From Dactylonectria macrodidyma (lineage: Eukaryota > Ascomycota > Sordariomycetes > Hypocreales > Nectriaceae), in assembly GCA_020744425.1 (NCBI GenBank), contig JAGMUV010000007.1, forward strand, positions 496,001 through 560,000: 64,000 nt of DNA, given 5' to 3'. A model generated the notes under the pieces. The model searched no databases. It was not told the DNA's origin and saw only the letters and a list, made by a program, of their open reading frames with translations. A program made the translations under genes and the position numbers. Positions 1 to 11,236 of the stretch are shown here, in pieces. Numbering within the stretch: the stretch's first letter is position 1; every line of letters starts with the position of its first letter.

Positions 1-965
1 GCCTCGAAGACGGTTGATCTTCTTTCGGACGAATAAACCGATTCGTCGCAAACTCGACATGGTCCTAGTATTGCAGGAACTGGTTTACATGGCACCGTAG
101 GAATTAGTCCTAAGTATGAGCTGTCATTGGCTCGAGAGTCTCCGACATCCCATTCAGCTGCTTTGTGAGAAGCATAGAATTAAGGTATAATTGGATAGGG
201 CGCTGCATATGTGGATGCTGTCATCCTTGTCTGTGCGTCATTGTGACCTGTGGCTTCTTACGAGCATATGCGACGGTTGAAGAGCAAATCGGTTACTTTG
301 ATGTAGGACCGACTGATATCTTGCTGTCATCAAATTATCAACTATTTAATCTAGAACGTGGCCTGTCCATCACCTGCCCAAGTGAGTCTGAAGACTTCCG
401 TGAGTGACGTCAGCGTGCCGTTGATGATGCCAGCTCCTACCCCCACTTTTGACGGTGATGAATAATTGTAAACTGTTCACCAGCCGTTTTCGTTCCAATG
501 GTTTACCCGAACCCCATCTTTGGTGCCAACTCCGCTCCGTCGTCGGATGCTCGCGTCTCGCGACTTTGATTGAGCCAGCGAGATTCCAGAGGACACGTTC
601 AATCGTCGGCCGAAACTTGGGCCGGGCTTTGTAAGTGGGGAGAGGAAGAGGGGAGAGGTGGAAGGCCCGTGTGTGCAGCGGGTGATACGAGATGAACGAT
701 AAATACTGGCCTCTGCTGCTTTCGCCTCGTTTTAGGAAGACGGACGAGCTACCAGGACCAGGCCTACAGAATTGAGTCTCCCAGGGGGTTTTCGGTTACT
801 GCCTTGGTCTTTGCAACTAGGCGCGAGATCTGCACTTCCAGGGCCAGCGATCGGGACGTGGATACCCCCGCCTTCACTGAGTTTCACCACCAAACCCAGC
901 AGCAGCCCAGCCAGCTCATCAACTACAGACGATTATTAGGCCATTAACTATCGACGATCATCATC
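1..965. other. Intergenic, upstream of MBL-fold gene
   Basis: No reading frame here resembles a protein. The stretch ends in the presumed promoter and leader of the gene starting at 966. An AT-rich GATAAATA motif lies near 695 and could act as a TATA-like element. The last 100 bases are rich in CA and CAG, as is common in fungal 5' leaders. Confidence 0.5.
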
Positions 966-1895
966 ATGGCATTTACTGCCGAGCCCTACGACGAGGCGAC
1001 GGCAGCGACGTGGCTGGTCTGCGTCACGTGCGGCACTCAGTTCCCGACGGCCGACCGGGATGCCGTCAAGAGCTGCCACATCTGCGACGACCCGCGCCAG
1101 TTCGTGCCCGCGTCAGGGCAGTCGTTTACGACGATGGAGGATGTCTCGAAGACGCATAGCAACGAGTTCTCGGCTTGCGCATCGGACTCGCGGATTACCT
1201 TCATCTCGTCGACGCCTAAGTTTGCCATCGGGCAGCGGGCGATGCTGATCAAGACGCCGGGCGGCAACATCTTGTGGGATTGCATCTCGTTGCTGGACGA
1301 CGACACGATTGCTAAGATTGAGGCTCGCGGCGGGCTCAAGGCCATCGTCATCAGTCACCCGCACTTTTACAGCACCCATGTGCAGTGGGCGCGGGTCTTC
1401 AAGTGCCCCGTGTACTTGGCCGCCGAGGACAAGACATGGGCGACCATGGCATCGGGACACCAGGTGGCCCTGGAGCAGACCGAGACTGAGATCGAAGGCT
1501 TGGGAGTCAAGGCTATTAAGTTGGGCGGGCATTTCCCTGGATCCATGGTCATGCAATTCGACCGGCACCTCCTGATCGCCGACACGCTGATGACCACCTT
1601 TTCAGGCGTTGGCAAGTCAGACGTCGATGCTCTAGGTGCCGCCCGCCCGAAGCCGCCGGGGCTCAACTCGTTTGCGTTCCTCTACAGCATCCCCAACTTC
1701 ATCCCCCTCAGCGTGGAGGAGATGGCGCGGATGTGGGATATATTGCGGAAGTACGACTTCCAGGAGACGCACGGCGGGTTTGCGGGCATGGACATTGTCG
1801 ACGCGGGCGTGAAGCAGAGGGTGCTGGATAGCATGCATATCCAGGCCCAGCACATGGGATACGGGGATCATGAGTTTATGAAGTTGACGCTGTAA
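966..1895 (+). CDS. Metallo-beta-lactamase-fold hydrolase with N-terminal zinc-ribbon-like motif
   Basis: Intronless 309-aa protein. Residues 19-40 hold two CxxC pairs (Cys19, Cys22, Cys37, Cys40), a small zinc-ribbon-like knuckle. Residues about 75-290 read as a metallo-beta-lactamase fold: the metal-binding region is SHPHFYSTH (130-138), a variant of the usual HxHxDH, followed by GGH (His189), IADT (Asp206) and ETHGG (His269). Proteins of this type in fungi and bacteria are annotated only as MBL-fold metallo-hydrolases, and the substrate cannot be told from sequence. There is no signal peptide or membrane segment, so a cytosolic location is inferred. The ATG at 966 sits in a good context after CATC repeats and is the first in frame. 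The neighbour at 2240 converges on it. Confidence 0.85.
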   Translation: MAFTAEPYDEATAATWLVCVTCGTQFPTADRDAVKSCHICDDPRQFVPASGQSFTTMEDVSKTHSNEFSACASDSRITFISSTPKFAIGQRAMLIKTPGGNILWDCISLLDDDTIAKIEARGGLKAIVISHPHFYSTHVQWARVFKCPVYLAAEDKTWATMASGHQVALEQTETEIEGLGVKAIKLGGHFPGSMVMQFDRHLLIADTLMTTFSGVGKSDVDALGAARPKPPGLNSFAFLYSIPNFIPLSVEEMARMWDILRKYDFQETHGGFAGMDIVDAGVKQRVLDSMHIQAQHMGYGDHEFMKLTL

Positions 1896-2239
1896 TTTGA
1901 GGACTAGATGATACCACGCGTGAAGGGGAGAATGATGCAATGAGGATACCATAGTACAGCACTTGTCGCTCTTGATACAAAGAAAAAAAAATTATTCCAT
2001 TCTGATATGGTCGGGTATCCAGTAATTAAATAAAGGCCTTGGTAAATCTTTACAGGCAGTCTAGATGTTCAACTCCTGACAGTGTCGCGGCCCGATGGCC
2101 CCCATCTAAAAATGCCCCTCCATTCAACAACGGCCAAAAATTCCATACCCATAATGCCTCCCTCCCAATGCCCATGCCCATGCCCATACGCAATGAATAA
2201 AGTCAAATATTTTTTGTTGTAGCAAGAGAGTGGATTCCC
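1896..2239. other. Convergent intergenic 3' region
   Basis: This separates the ends of two convergent genes. It contains an A-rich run at 1980-1991 and AATTAAATAAAG near 2026, which resembles a fungal polyadenylation signal for the plus-strand gene. No coding frame is supported. Confidence 0.5.
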
Positions 2240-2761
2240 TTATTCTTTCTTCCAGAATTTCCACTTCTGTTTGTCGGCGCACGAGGCCGACGGGGATAGG
2301 TGGCGGTTCAAGAGCTCGCGGCCCTCGTCGGGGAGGTTGATGACGGACTCGTTGAGGGTGTCGATGATGAAGCGATTGGCTATGTCAAGAGTTAGCAAAT
2401 TTGGATCTTCAATTTCACATCAAGCAAGTGAAAACTCACGCATCAAATCCATGCCATCATCACCAGCATCAAGAGCAACATCGATGCGAGTCGAGTTATA
2501 GCAGCCGTAGCGCAGCTGCAGCTCCAGCATGCACCGCCACAGGTCACGCGTCTCGTCGGCCGTCATGCCCTCGCAGCTCTGCTCGGAGCAGGTGCTGGCC
2601 TGGCGACTGCGCTCCATATTGCTGGGGGAGACGATGGGGGCGGGATCTTGGGAGAGCCGGCGATGGTGCTTGGTGACGATGATGCCGTCGTCGCTGGGCG
2701 AGCTCCAGGATGAGACGACGGAGACGATGGAGAGGCGACCGGGGCGGTTTTCTCTGTACAT
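2240..2761 (-). CDS. Hypothetical small Ser-rich protein, two exons
   Basis: Two exons on the minus strand: 2761-2440 and 2379-2240, joined across a 60-nt intron with donor GTGAGT and acceptor TAG. The intron joins the frames so that residues GMDLM continue into PNRFIIDTLN. The product is about 153 aa. The N-terminal 70 residues are basic and rich in Ser and Pro; the rest (TRDLWRCMLELQLRYGCYN, then a C-terminal basic and aromatic tail KWKFWKKE) looks helical and folded. I recognise no family. It is accepted as real because an intron is needed and found, and because both exons show good codon structure. The start is the first in-frame ATG; the leader upstream (to about 3000) is CA-rich. Confidence 0.6.
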
Positions 2762-5700
2762 GTTTGGGTGGTTTGGTTTGTGTTTGTGTGTTGGAGCGTG
2801 TGTTCAAGTGATGGAGTGCGCTGGAATGGTGTAGTAGTGCGAGTTGAATTATGAGTATTTGAGCGTCGTGGTGTAAGTGGTTTAAAGTGGTGATACGTGG
2901 TGTGGTGTGGTGTGCTCTTGTAGGTGGTATTCGTATTTTGACAAGAAGCGGTGGGAGAAAAATATACGCGTGCAAGAACCCGAACGGGATGGACACGGCT
3001 ATGGGTGTTCAATTCAATTGCTCGAGCTCGGCCCAGCTGCTTGGTCCCTTGTTGCTTCTTTCCTGTTTCTTGTGCTGTTCACCGTCCCGAAATTGATGCG
3101 TTGATGCGTTGTCTGTGTTGTGGTGGGCCGTCATAACAAAGTGGCCGGGCTCAAGAAGTTACAAGGCCGGTCCCTGTTCTGCAACGAGAAAAAGAAAGAA
3201 GGCATTATACAAAAAAGGGTCAAAGCGAGTCCCTATTATACTAACTCGAGTGCCGCCCCCCTCATCCCCCCTTGCCCGGTGAGTCGGTGCCCAACGGCCG
3301 CAGAACGGCGAGCGCTTGCAAGAAGCAAAGCAAAAAGCAGACTTTCCGGCATGGGCCAGACCATCAGCCATCAGCCAAGAGCTTGGGATGCGCGTCCCAA
3401 AAAAAAGAACGCCACCGGCGATGACCCATGAGAGGGAGGGAATGCGATTTGGCGCAGCAGTAGGGCGTCAAACCACATCAGGGAACCCCATGGCGCGCCT
3501 TGTTGGAGGGTGGGCGTCCGTCACATGCCATAGGAGGGGAGGGGGGACGAGATATGCGGCGTCGAATTGGCACCTAGGGAGGGGGAGGGGCTCATGGGGT
3601 TTGCTTTGGTGATAGACTTCACAATGGAGTGGGCTTGGTGTCAAAGACTACAGTTCTAGTACCTTGAAAGCAAGCTTCAGGGCGTTGATAATAGCTTGGA
3701 CAAGCTGGCTTGTTGCTTTGTTGTTGAGATGGGAGAATTATCCCCAAGGTTTTCCAAGGTTTGGGTCGAGATACTGCCCATGGCCATGGCTCGCGGAATG
3801 GACCCAACAAAGGCCCCGCTGAGTCAAACGCCAACCGGGAGTTACGGTGTTTGTGTCTGGTATGATGATAATGGGCTGGAACAAGAAAATGGAGATGACT
3901 TGGGCTGGATCAGGAAATGGATGACCTGGGGCTGGAACCACGCAATGGATTACGGGCTGGATATCACGATTATTACAGGTCCAACCAGGGAAACGAAAAC
4001 CCCCGTCGCCGACGGTGCCGAAATGCAGCGCCGCAAAAGCTGACGACCCGGACACCTCCGTATTATGTGCTGTTCAACTCTCTGCCTTTTAACTGATTGC
4101 AGCAAAGAGCCCCCAAATAAGGATAGACAAAGAGGCATCGAGACTTCGGCATCGGCATTTGCAGCGAGTGGATGCAACTGGGTCGCTCGCTACCCCTGCT
4201 AGTGAGGTTGATGCTTGTCGCCTGTGCCGCAGTGACAGTGACAGCCTGCGTCTGCACTGGTGATCATTCCTGGCCAAGAACGTCTGGGCGCGAGAACAAC
4301 AAAAATGAGGCGTCCAGTTGTCAGGTATGAAAAGCGCAATTCGTTTGTCCATTCATGATCAGGCCCACCCACAGCCCCCAGAACGACTTACGAGATCTGG
4401 GCTTGGCCCAAGGCTTGGGCGTGGCTTGGTCTTGGTCCGCCCCCGCTTCTCTCTCTCTCTCTCTCTCTCATTCACCATTCAAGCTGGATGCTCGAGACAA
4501 GTCCGTCGTCGCGTGCACCCGCCCTCTGCCTCCCTTGGCATAGAGGGGGAGGGGGGCAAAAAGCGCAGACAGATAAGAAAAGAGGGCTTGTTTGTGTCAC
4601 CAGACCAATTTAAAACCGCTTTGGAGGCGCCGGTGACATGTCGAGCTGGTCCTGCTGTCTTGTTTCGCAAGACGCGATAAGGTTCGCGCCATATCTCTGG
4701 ATCATTTCATGATGATGATGAAAATGCGCTGGGCTGTGCGAATGGCACGCTGCAGGTTTTCACGGGCTTGGGGCTGCGCAATGCACCAATCTATGAGTCA
4801 AAGTGTCGACGAAAAAGACCATTTGGGTTATAAGGCAGCCGTTTGCCCTCCGAGCGATCCGATGGGCTGTTCGCGATGCAAGATGTCGACATGTTTGGTA
4901 GACGTATCCCGCGGGCGTTTATGGGCGGCTGATGCGTTGGTGCCGGCTGGCTGCAAACAGTCAGCGGATGCCGTCGAAACCGAAGCCACGAAACGGTGAG
5001 AGAGAATGTGTGTGGTGTCGCGACGGGTCATCCCATGGTCCCTGGTTTGTGTGACGAAACCCGATGACCGGAGAGGAGAAAAGGGCAGAGTCATCAAACC
5101 AAGAGGACCAAAGAGACAGAAGGTGGAGGATCGACATAGGGTTGCATGGACCTCGATTTGCTACATACCGTTACTCAACTGGGAAAGATGAGGTTAGAGC
5201 TGAAGGGCGTTACCGCATAGGGTATCCCGCGAGGGTTGGCATTACATGATTATTGCATCTATCAACGGATTCATCCTCTCGCCTCTCACACACAAAGCAA
5301 GAACGAGAGAACAAGCATTTCTCTCCCTTCTCCGCGGACTCCACCTTTCACGCCCGGGTCCCCTTCCCCGGCTCTGGACCCTTTTTTAAGCCTTTGTCAC
5401 TAACAAACACAATAAAGCAGGTCGCCGCACAAAGCCGTCGTACTTAGAACAAAGGCAAAAAGAGGGCGCGCCCTGAATAGAAAAAGGAAACGGACTTTTT
5501 TTTTTGGTACCGTTCAAAACAAGTGGAGACTTGACTTTTGCGCCGTTCCGTCTGATGGCAGTTCGGGTTTGACCGTGGGAGTGGTCTGATCACCCTTGTG
5601 GCGCTCTTGTGATCTCTCAGCCCTACAGCTCCGATCTCCGCCCAGGATACACACGATGGGATGGAGGTTTCTGTTGAGATTTGGTGGTTAAATCACATTC

Positions 5701-7222
5701 CAGTCTCTTTTCCAACGTAATTAGCTACAGCGATAAGGATATGACATCTTTCGTGTTAAGCATGGACGAAATTAGCCGTCTTTGTGTTGTTATAGTCGAG
5801 TGTTCCCCAGGCGTCGTGTAAGACGTTAATGTTGTAACTTCACCTACTGATGCCACCCGTGATAATATCGCCGCGAAAGAACCCTATTGCGGTGAACCAA
5901 GACTCAGTGACCTCGACCTGGAAAGCCTTGCGATAGTCAATTCTCCAAGTTCATGCGTCTTCATCCGTTTCAGACAATCCGGCTGCGAGGTTGACGTCGA
6001 AACCCTGCATCGTCTGTCGGGAGGTGGAGCTTTTCTGCCAATATAGACTCGAGCTTTCCTTTGCCTTCGTGTTTTGACCCGGGACTCTTGCGCGTCACCC
6101 ATGGCCATGCCACTTATCATCGACTTTCTGCACTTTGAGAAACCAGGCTGTCTAATTTCGTCCACCGAGGTTAACAGCCTCACGCACGTACTCAACGCCC
6201 ACATTTAATCCTGGTCAGCCACATGCAGGTCCATGACGCTCGAATCTGCTTTAAACGGCCTTTTAATTTCCTTCAGGGGGCATACGAGCGTGATACGAGA
6301 AACATACGATACGGTTTGGCTGTTGATTGCAGTCTACTTATCCATCGAATATGCAGGATCGAACAGTGCCAAATGAGAGCTGAGTGTTTCTCGTATTTGT
6401 CTCGTCTGTGGCGTTGTGATAAATCTCTCGCTCGTGCAAACCTTTGAGTTCGGAGTCGTATCGTCATCATGACTTGGCTTGAGCATAGTGTTGCAAATGT
6501 ACCTAGCTGTCTGGTTCATGAGCTCAAGAAGTCAGATTCAAAGTGTACATGCTCGCAGGCCAACAGTTCCTGACACTCCATCATTCAAAAATTTGGCGAA
6601 TTAGTTATCGCTGTTTCTTGAAGCCTTATCCCCCTTCCCTGCCAATATGCAGCCGAACTTCGAAGCCGCCCACACCAGGCTTGTGGCTGCATATCATCAC
6701 GCCATAGACCTCTCCTTGGACAAACTAGATTGTCCACAAACTTGATACGAGAGGCTTAGCTAATGCACAACTACCGCGCCCTGCATGTCCCCCACTGACG
6801 AGTTGCGAGGTTGGTGGTTGGTCTCCTGAAGCGCGCATGGGAAGGCGTTTGAGTAACAATAGACCGAGGACGCCTCGCGTGTGTAGCCTGATATCTTGCG
6901 TATCACCAGCCGCACTGCCCCTTCCCCTCCCCATCGTCCATCGTATCCTCTTAATCCACAGTTCATCAACGTTGTTAAACTGTCCTCTGTATGTAACACC
7001 CCCTGACTCCGATGCGGTCTTGAGAGCCTGATCAACTGCCTTGGCGGCGGAGAGCAGGGTGACACGATAGAAGCACGCGGCTTCGTTCAGCAATTATCCC
7101 TCATTTTTCGTTGTTGGCCAGATCTATGTTGCGGCATGGGAGGCGGGGAGAGTTGAGACCCTTGGTAACTTGTTGCGACCCAGTTACCCCCTCTTGTCCA
7201 ACTCAACCCAACAGCAGCCGCC
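2762..7222. other. Long gene-poor intergenic stretch
   Basis: 4.5 kb between two divergently oriented genes without a supportable gene. The open frames found are short, overlap on both strands and are mostly Arg/Ser/Pro-rich, as expected for GC-rich non-coding DNA. It holds a CT microsatellite (4448-4469). The piece next to 7223 should contain the promoter of the glycosyltransferase-like gene. Unannotated non-coding RNA or a long leader cannot be excluded. Confidence 0.4.
4448..4469. repeat. (TC)11 microsatellite
   Basis: A perfect run of eleven TC dinucleotides in intergenic DNA. Such pyrimidine tracts are common in fungal promoters and leaders, but no gene starts within 2.5 kb downstream on the plus strand. 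Confidence 0.9.
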
Positions 7223-8557
7223 ATGTCTCTGATCAACCCCCGAAGACGGCGAGTTGCCATTCTGGGCCTCGCCATCACGATGACGATACTCTTGCTTCTC
7301 GTCATCGACGGGTCAAGAGATAAGGCGAGAGATTACATCGACCAATACATCCTTGGCCACAAAGACAGCAAAGGACCACCCCATCCCCAATACCTCCCCG
7401 AGCCGACGTGGCTGCCGCCTCCAGTCCAAGATCCCTTCCCAGCGCTCGCGACGTCTACTCCCCCGCCGATCCCCTCGTGGAACATTCCGAAGAAGAACCT
7501 CCACGAAAAGTACGGCCTCGAATATGCGCCGCCGTTGCTGATCGGGTTCACGCGGACGTGGCCTCTGCTGCTCCAGGCCGTTGTCTCGTACGTCACGGCG
7601 GGCTGGCCGGCCGAGCAAATCTACGTCGTTGAGAACACGGGCGTGCATCGTGCCAACTCGCAGGGGAAGCTGACGCTTCAGAATCCGTATTATCTTAACT
7701 ACGAGCAGCTCAAGAAACTCGGCGTCAACGTCATTAGCACGCCAGTTTTGATGAGCTTTGCGCAGCTGCAAAACTACTACCTCCACCTCTCCCACGAACA
7801 CAACTGGCCGTACTACTTCTGGTCGCATATGGACATCCTCGCGCTGTCGTACGAGAGCGGCCAGCAGGGAATCACACCCAACGCGCGCGATTCTAAATAC
7901 AAGTCTCTGTATGCTCTGTGTCTTACAGAGCTCAACCGCACGCTTCACAAGGACACACGGTGGGCGAATCGGTTCTTTGCGTACGACCACCTGGCGCTGG
8001 TGAACCGAGAGGCGTACGAGGATGTGGGTGGATGGGACACGTTTATCCCGTACTATATGACGGACTGCGACATGCACTCGCGGCTGAGGATGGCTGGATG
8101 GTCGCAGCGAGACGCCAAAGCCGGGCTCATCATGGACGTGAGCACCGCCCTGGACGACCTCGGCGCGCTGTACCGCAACACGTCCGTCGTTCCGGCCTTT
8201 ACGGACCCGAACCCGCCGGCGCCGAAGCCGGACGACGGGAAGACGAAGCGCGACGTCATCCGGGCGGAGGATGCATCGCTTGACTACTGGCGCAGGCTGA
8301 AGAGGACGGCTATGGACATGCAAAACTACAAGCACGGTGACCGGGAGCGCACAGTGTGGCAATCCGGGCAGCGAGGCGGCCAAGGCGAACCATTTTATTA
8401 TCCGGCGGCAGGCATCGAGCAAGCCGTCGATATCCTCACCGAGGCCGGCCGCGAGGTGTTCCGGAAGAAGTGGGGGCACCGGGACTGCGAGTTGATCCGT
8501 GACGGCGGGTTGAGGGCAGGTGACATGTGGCGGGTGAAGCAGGACTGGCGAGACTAG
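7223..8557 (+). CDS. Type II membrane glycosyltransferase-like protein
   Basis: Intronless 444-aa protein. A basic N-terminus (NPRRRR) is followed by one hydrophobic segment at about residues 11-29, which gives the layout of a Golgi or ER type II membrane enzyme. A Pro-rich stem (about 50-90) leads to the lumenal domain. That domain contains PLLIGFTRTWPLLLQAV, EQIYVVENTG, an aromatic-rich WPYYFWSHMDILAL (HMD may be the metal-binding DxD-like site) and GGWDTFIPYYMTDCDMHSR, whose WD...TDCD layout resembles the acceptor or metal region of GT-A glycosyltransferases. I infer a nucleotide-sugar transferase acting on glycoproteins or glycolipids; donor and acceptor are unknown. The ATG at 7223 follows CAGCAGCCGCC, a good start context. 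Confidence 0.65.
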   Translation: MSLINPRRRRVAILGLAITMTILLLLVIDGSRDKARDYIDQYILGHKDSKGPPHPQYLPEPTWLPPPVQDPFPALATSTPPPIPSWNIPKKNLHEKYGLEYAPPLLIGFTRTWPLLLQAVVSYVTAGWPAEQIYVVENTGVHRANSQGKLTLQNPYYLNYEQLKKLGVNVISTPVLMSFAQLQNYYLHLSHEHNWPYYFWSHMDILALSYESGQQGITPNARDSKYKSLYALCLTELNRTLHKDTRWANRFFAYDHLALVNREAYEDVGGWDTFIPYYMTDCDMHSRLRMAGWSQRDAKAGLIMDVSTALDDLGALYRNTSVVPAFTDPNPPAPKPDDGKTKRDVIRAEDASLDYWRRLKRTAMDMQNYKHGDRERTVWQSGQRGGQGEPFYYPAAGIEQAVDILTEAGREVFRKKWGHRDCELIRDGGLRAGDMWRVKQDWRD

Positions 8558-10999
8558 ATTGCTGTTCTCGTTGTGTAGCATCCAAGACGTCCCGTGACTC
8601 GTTTGTTGGATCCCAACTCCCAATAGATGTCGTCGCACTATGCCGAGATGCAGAGGGGTGGCAGATCAACCGATAGCACGTGGAACCGCGACTCAGGACT
8701 TACCTACCAGTGTCTGATGCCACGTTGTTTAGACCACGTCGTATTGTGCACTTTGTACACCGCTTGGCTATCATGATGATGATGCCCAAAGCTCGTTGCC
8801 TCACGTCGCCTTGGATGTCTGTTCATGGAGAAACGTGTGAGGCGGCCCGTGGTCCAAGACATCTAGCAGCCCAACATCGAACGACGACGGGCGCAACGGA
8901 ATAGTGAGGCTGGTCCATGGGCAGCACGTAGCACGCGGCCCTCACGTTGTCTCTGAAGACGAACACGTTCTCCTCGCAAAAGACCACCTCTCTGCTCTAG
9001 TGACCTGATGCACCACCATCAACCCCCCCACGCGATGGCCTCACGCAACCCCCCCTCCCATTTCCCATCTTAATAAAGCCTGACACATAAAACAGCGATG
9101 CGAACGTTGCGATCTCTAAAGGTTCTGGACTGACCCCCGCCTGCCGGATGACCCATGTCACCCTACACGTGCATGTGGTCTGTTAGCTGAGACAGCAGAG
9201 CGACGAGACCCGAGAGCTAGGGGGGCAGGACGTGCAAACTGCAACCTCCCTGAAAGGACCCTGAATCTGCTCACTTGAAGCTCCTCGCCAAGATTGCCCG
9301 CATCATGGGCATTTCCGGAAACAGCATCTTGTCGCGACGCGAATGTTGGCATCCGCCTTGCGAGGGCCGAGGTGGCATGCATCACCGCATCATAGATGTC
9401 AAAATCTGCCTTTGACTTTGATTGACAACCGGGAAGCCGGGAAACAGGGCACCCGACGATTTCACTGGCAAAAAAAAAAAAAAAAACATGGCACGAACAG
9501 GGTTCTGCTCTTTTTTCTTTTGAGGCGTGAAAGCAAGCAAAATGCAAGGAACGCGACGGCGCTGGGCGAAAGCTACGTCATCACCACTTAAACCCGCAGC
9601 CGTTTTCCGCACAACCCGCCGCAGAAGGGGTGTGTGTGCAAAAGAAAAAAAGAGAGTAAATTCGGGCCTGTTCGGATCTGCGAACTGCCGGGAGCTTTTT
9701 TCTTTCTCCCCCCGTCGTTCTTGTTTCTTAATTTTGCCTTGTCCGCGAGTTTTGTTGTTCAAAGGTGCGTGGGGGCGCGGCAACGGGTTGGATGACCTCA
9801 TCGGTGGATCATCTGCCACAGGCGGCGTGATGTGGGAATGGGAATTGGGGATGGGGTGAAGTGTTTAGGTGATTGTGACGAACCCGGCCTCCAGGTCGCC
9901 GCGTCAAGCAGGCCAAGCTGATTCCCACTTGTAGCATAGTGGCGAAACGGTTTGTTGTCGTTGTTGGTGATGCTTTCATTCGATTTGGGGGGTAAGCTTT
10001 CTGCACAGCTCGAGGCTATCGCCACCACGCAACGTTGCTTTAGTCCGTCCAGCCAAAACGCGTCGATTACAGTGAGTCACATAGCATGGCGAGTGGAACG
10101 AAGCAGATTTGAGTGAAAGTTATGTTATGGTATTCCTGCCATTCAGTGTGTGGGAGCTACCTAATGCGCTCCCTAATGCTCCCCATATCCTCATCCCCCC
10201 CTTCCCCTGCAGGCCACCAATGGGACAAGGCCGTTGCCCTTCTCCAAACCGTTGCATTCCCCCATATGCGCGACCGACGCGAGACCGGGGGACACATGCA
10301 GGCGCCCGAGCGTGTAAGCCAAAAAAACAAAAATGCAAATGTAGTGAGAAAATCGACCAAATGGGGTATCCCAAATGCAAGTAAAAATCAACGCCCCGAT
10401 GATGCGACCGACGATGGGTGCAGAGAGCTGAAGGAAAAATGTCTAAATGCGTTCGAGGTGGGAGCCAGTGCCGGGTGAGCAGAGCAAGACTGGATCTTGA
10501 GGTATCGGTGAGAGAGGAAGAGGGAGATGAGGAGTCTGAGGGGTTGTGTACAAGGTGTTTGTTGTTGTGGGGTCTGAGACCGCGATTGAGGGTGTGTGAA
10601 AAGAGAGAATCCCGAGTGTCTGGCGCTGCGTGTGGTCCGGCGGGAGGTGTGTAAAATAACAAGTGCGAATCTATAGTCCTTCAAGGAGGTGATGCTGAGA
10701 TGATGTAGGTCTGACGGTGTAATGCTATGGTGGAAATGGAGGCTAATATGAGAGGCCGTGGCGTGGACGCGTCGAGAGAAGTGAGCCCAAGGGTGAGGAG
10801 ACGTGAATCAGTGGGAAAGCAGCAAGTGACGGTTTGGTGAAAATTGTGGTGAGGGTGAATGTACGTTGTGAGTATCATGTCGAGAAATGTTGAGATGCCA
10901 TTCCGCACCGTTTACCGCTGTTTGTTGCGTGGCCCATTCCTGTTCGTCATCCTTGGGGTCCAGTGATTCAGTCTGCGAATTAAGCCGTCGTGATGCCGT
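8558..10999. other. Intergenic, nothing recognised
   Basis: 2.4 kb between the ends of two convergent genes. It contains a 17-base A run (9470-9486) and other purine or pyrimidine stretches. Frames over 100 codons exist on both strands but are low-complexity and show no domain. Confidence 0.4.
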
Positions 11000-11236
11000 T
11001 TAGTTCTTGTGCGACTTGCTGGATCTCGAGTAGTGTTTCCGGACGCGCTCGCGGCCCCGGCGCTCCTCGCCGTCTTCGCTACCGCTACCGCTGCTCAAGC
11101 GGCGGCGCTCCTCCTCGTACCAGGTGCTCAGGGACTTGCCGCCAAAGGTCAGATCATCGTCCTCGATGATGGTAGGCTGGACCCAGGTGTAGGCGTTGGG
11201 GTCGTAGTAGTAGTCTGTTTGAGCTGTGGAAGCCAT
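11000..11236 (-). CDS. Conserved-looking small acidic/basic protein (78 aa)
   Basis: A single-exon frame of 78 aa starting at an ATG with a strong context (CACAATGGC). The N-terminus is Tyr/Asp/Thr-rich (TDYYYDPNAYTWVQPTI), followed by the acidic IIEDDDLTFGGKSLSTWYEEE and then an Arg/Ser/Glu-rich, likely disordered, C-terminus ending in HKN. No signal peptide, membrane segment or named domain is seen. The composition looks like a genuine small fungal protein rather than a chance frame. Function is unknown. The unusually long non-coding upstream region (to about 13.3 kb or beyond) could contain a long leader. Confidence 0.55.
   Translation of the reverse strand: MASTAQTDYYYDPNAYTWVQPTIIEDDDLTFGGKSLSTWYEEERRRLSSGSGSEDGEERRGRERVRKHYSRSSKSHKN

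Noticed and set aside
7313..8638. 441-codon minus-strand frame over the glycosyltransferase-like gene
   Set aside because: Exact shadow of the plus-strand gene; Arg/Val-rich composition typical of an antisense frame.
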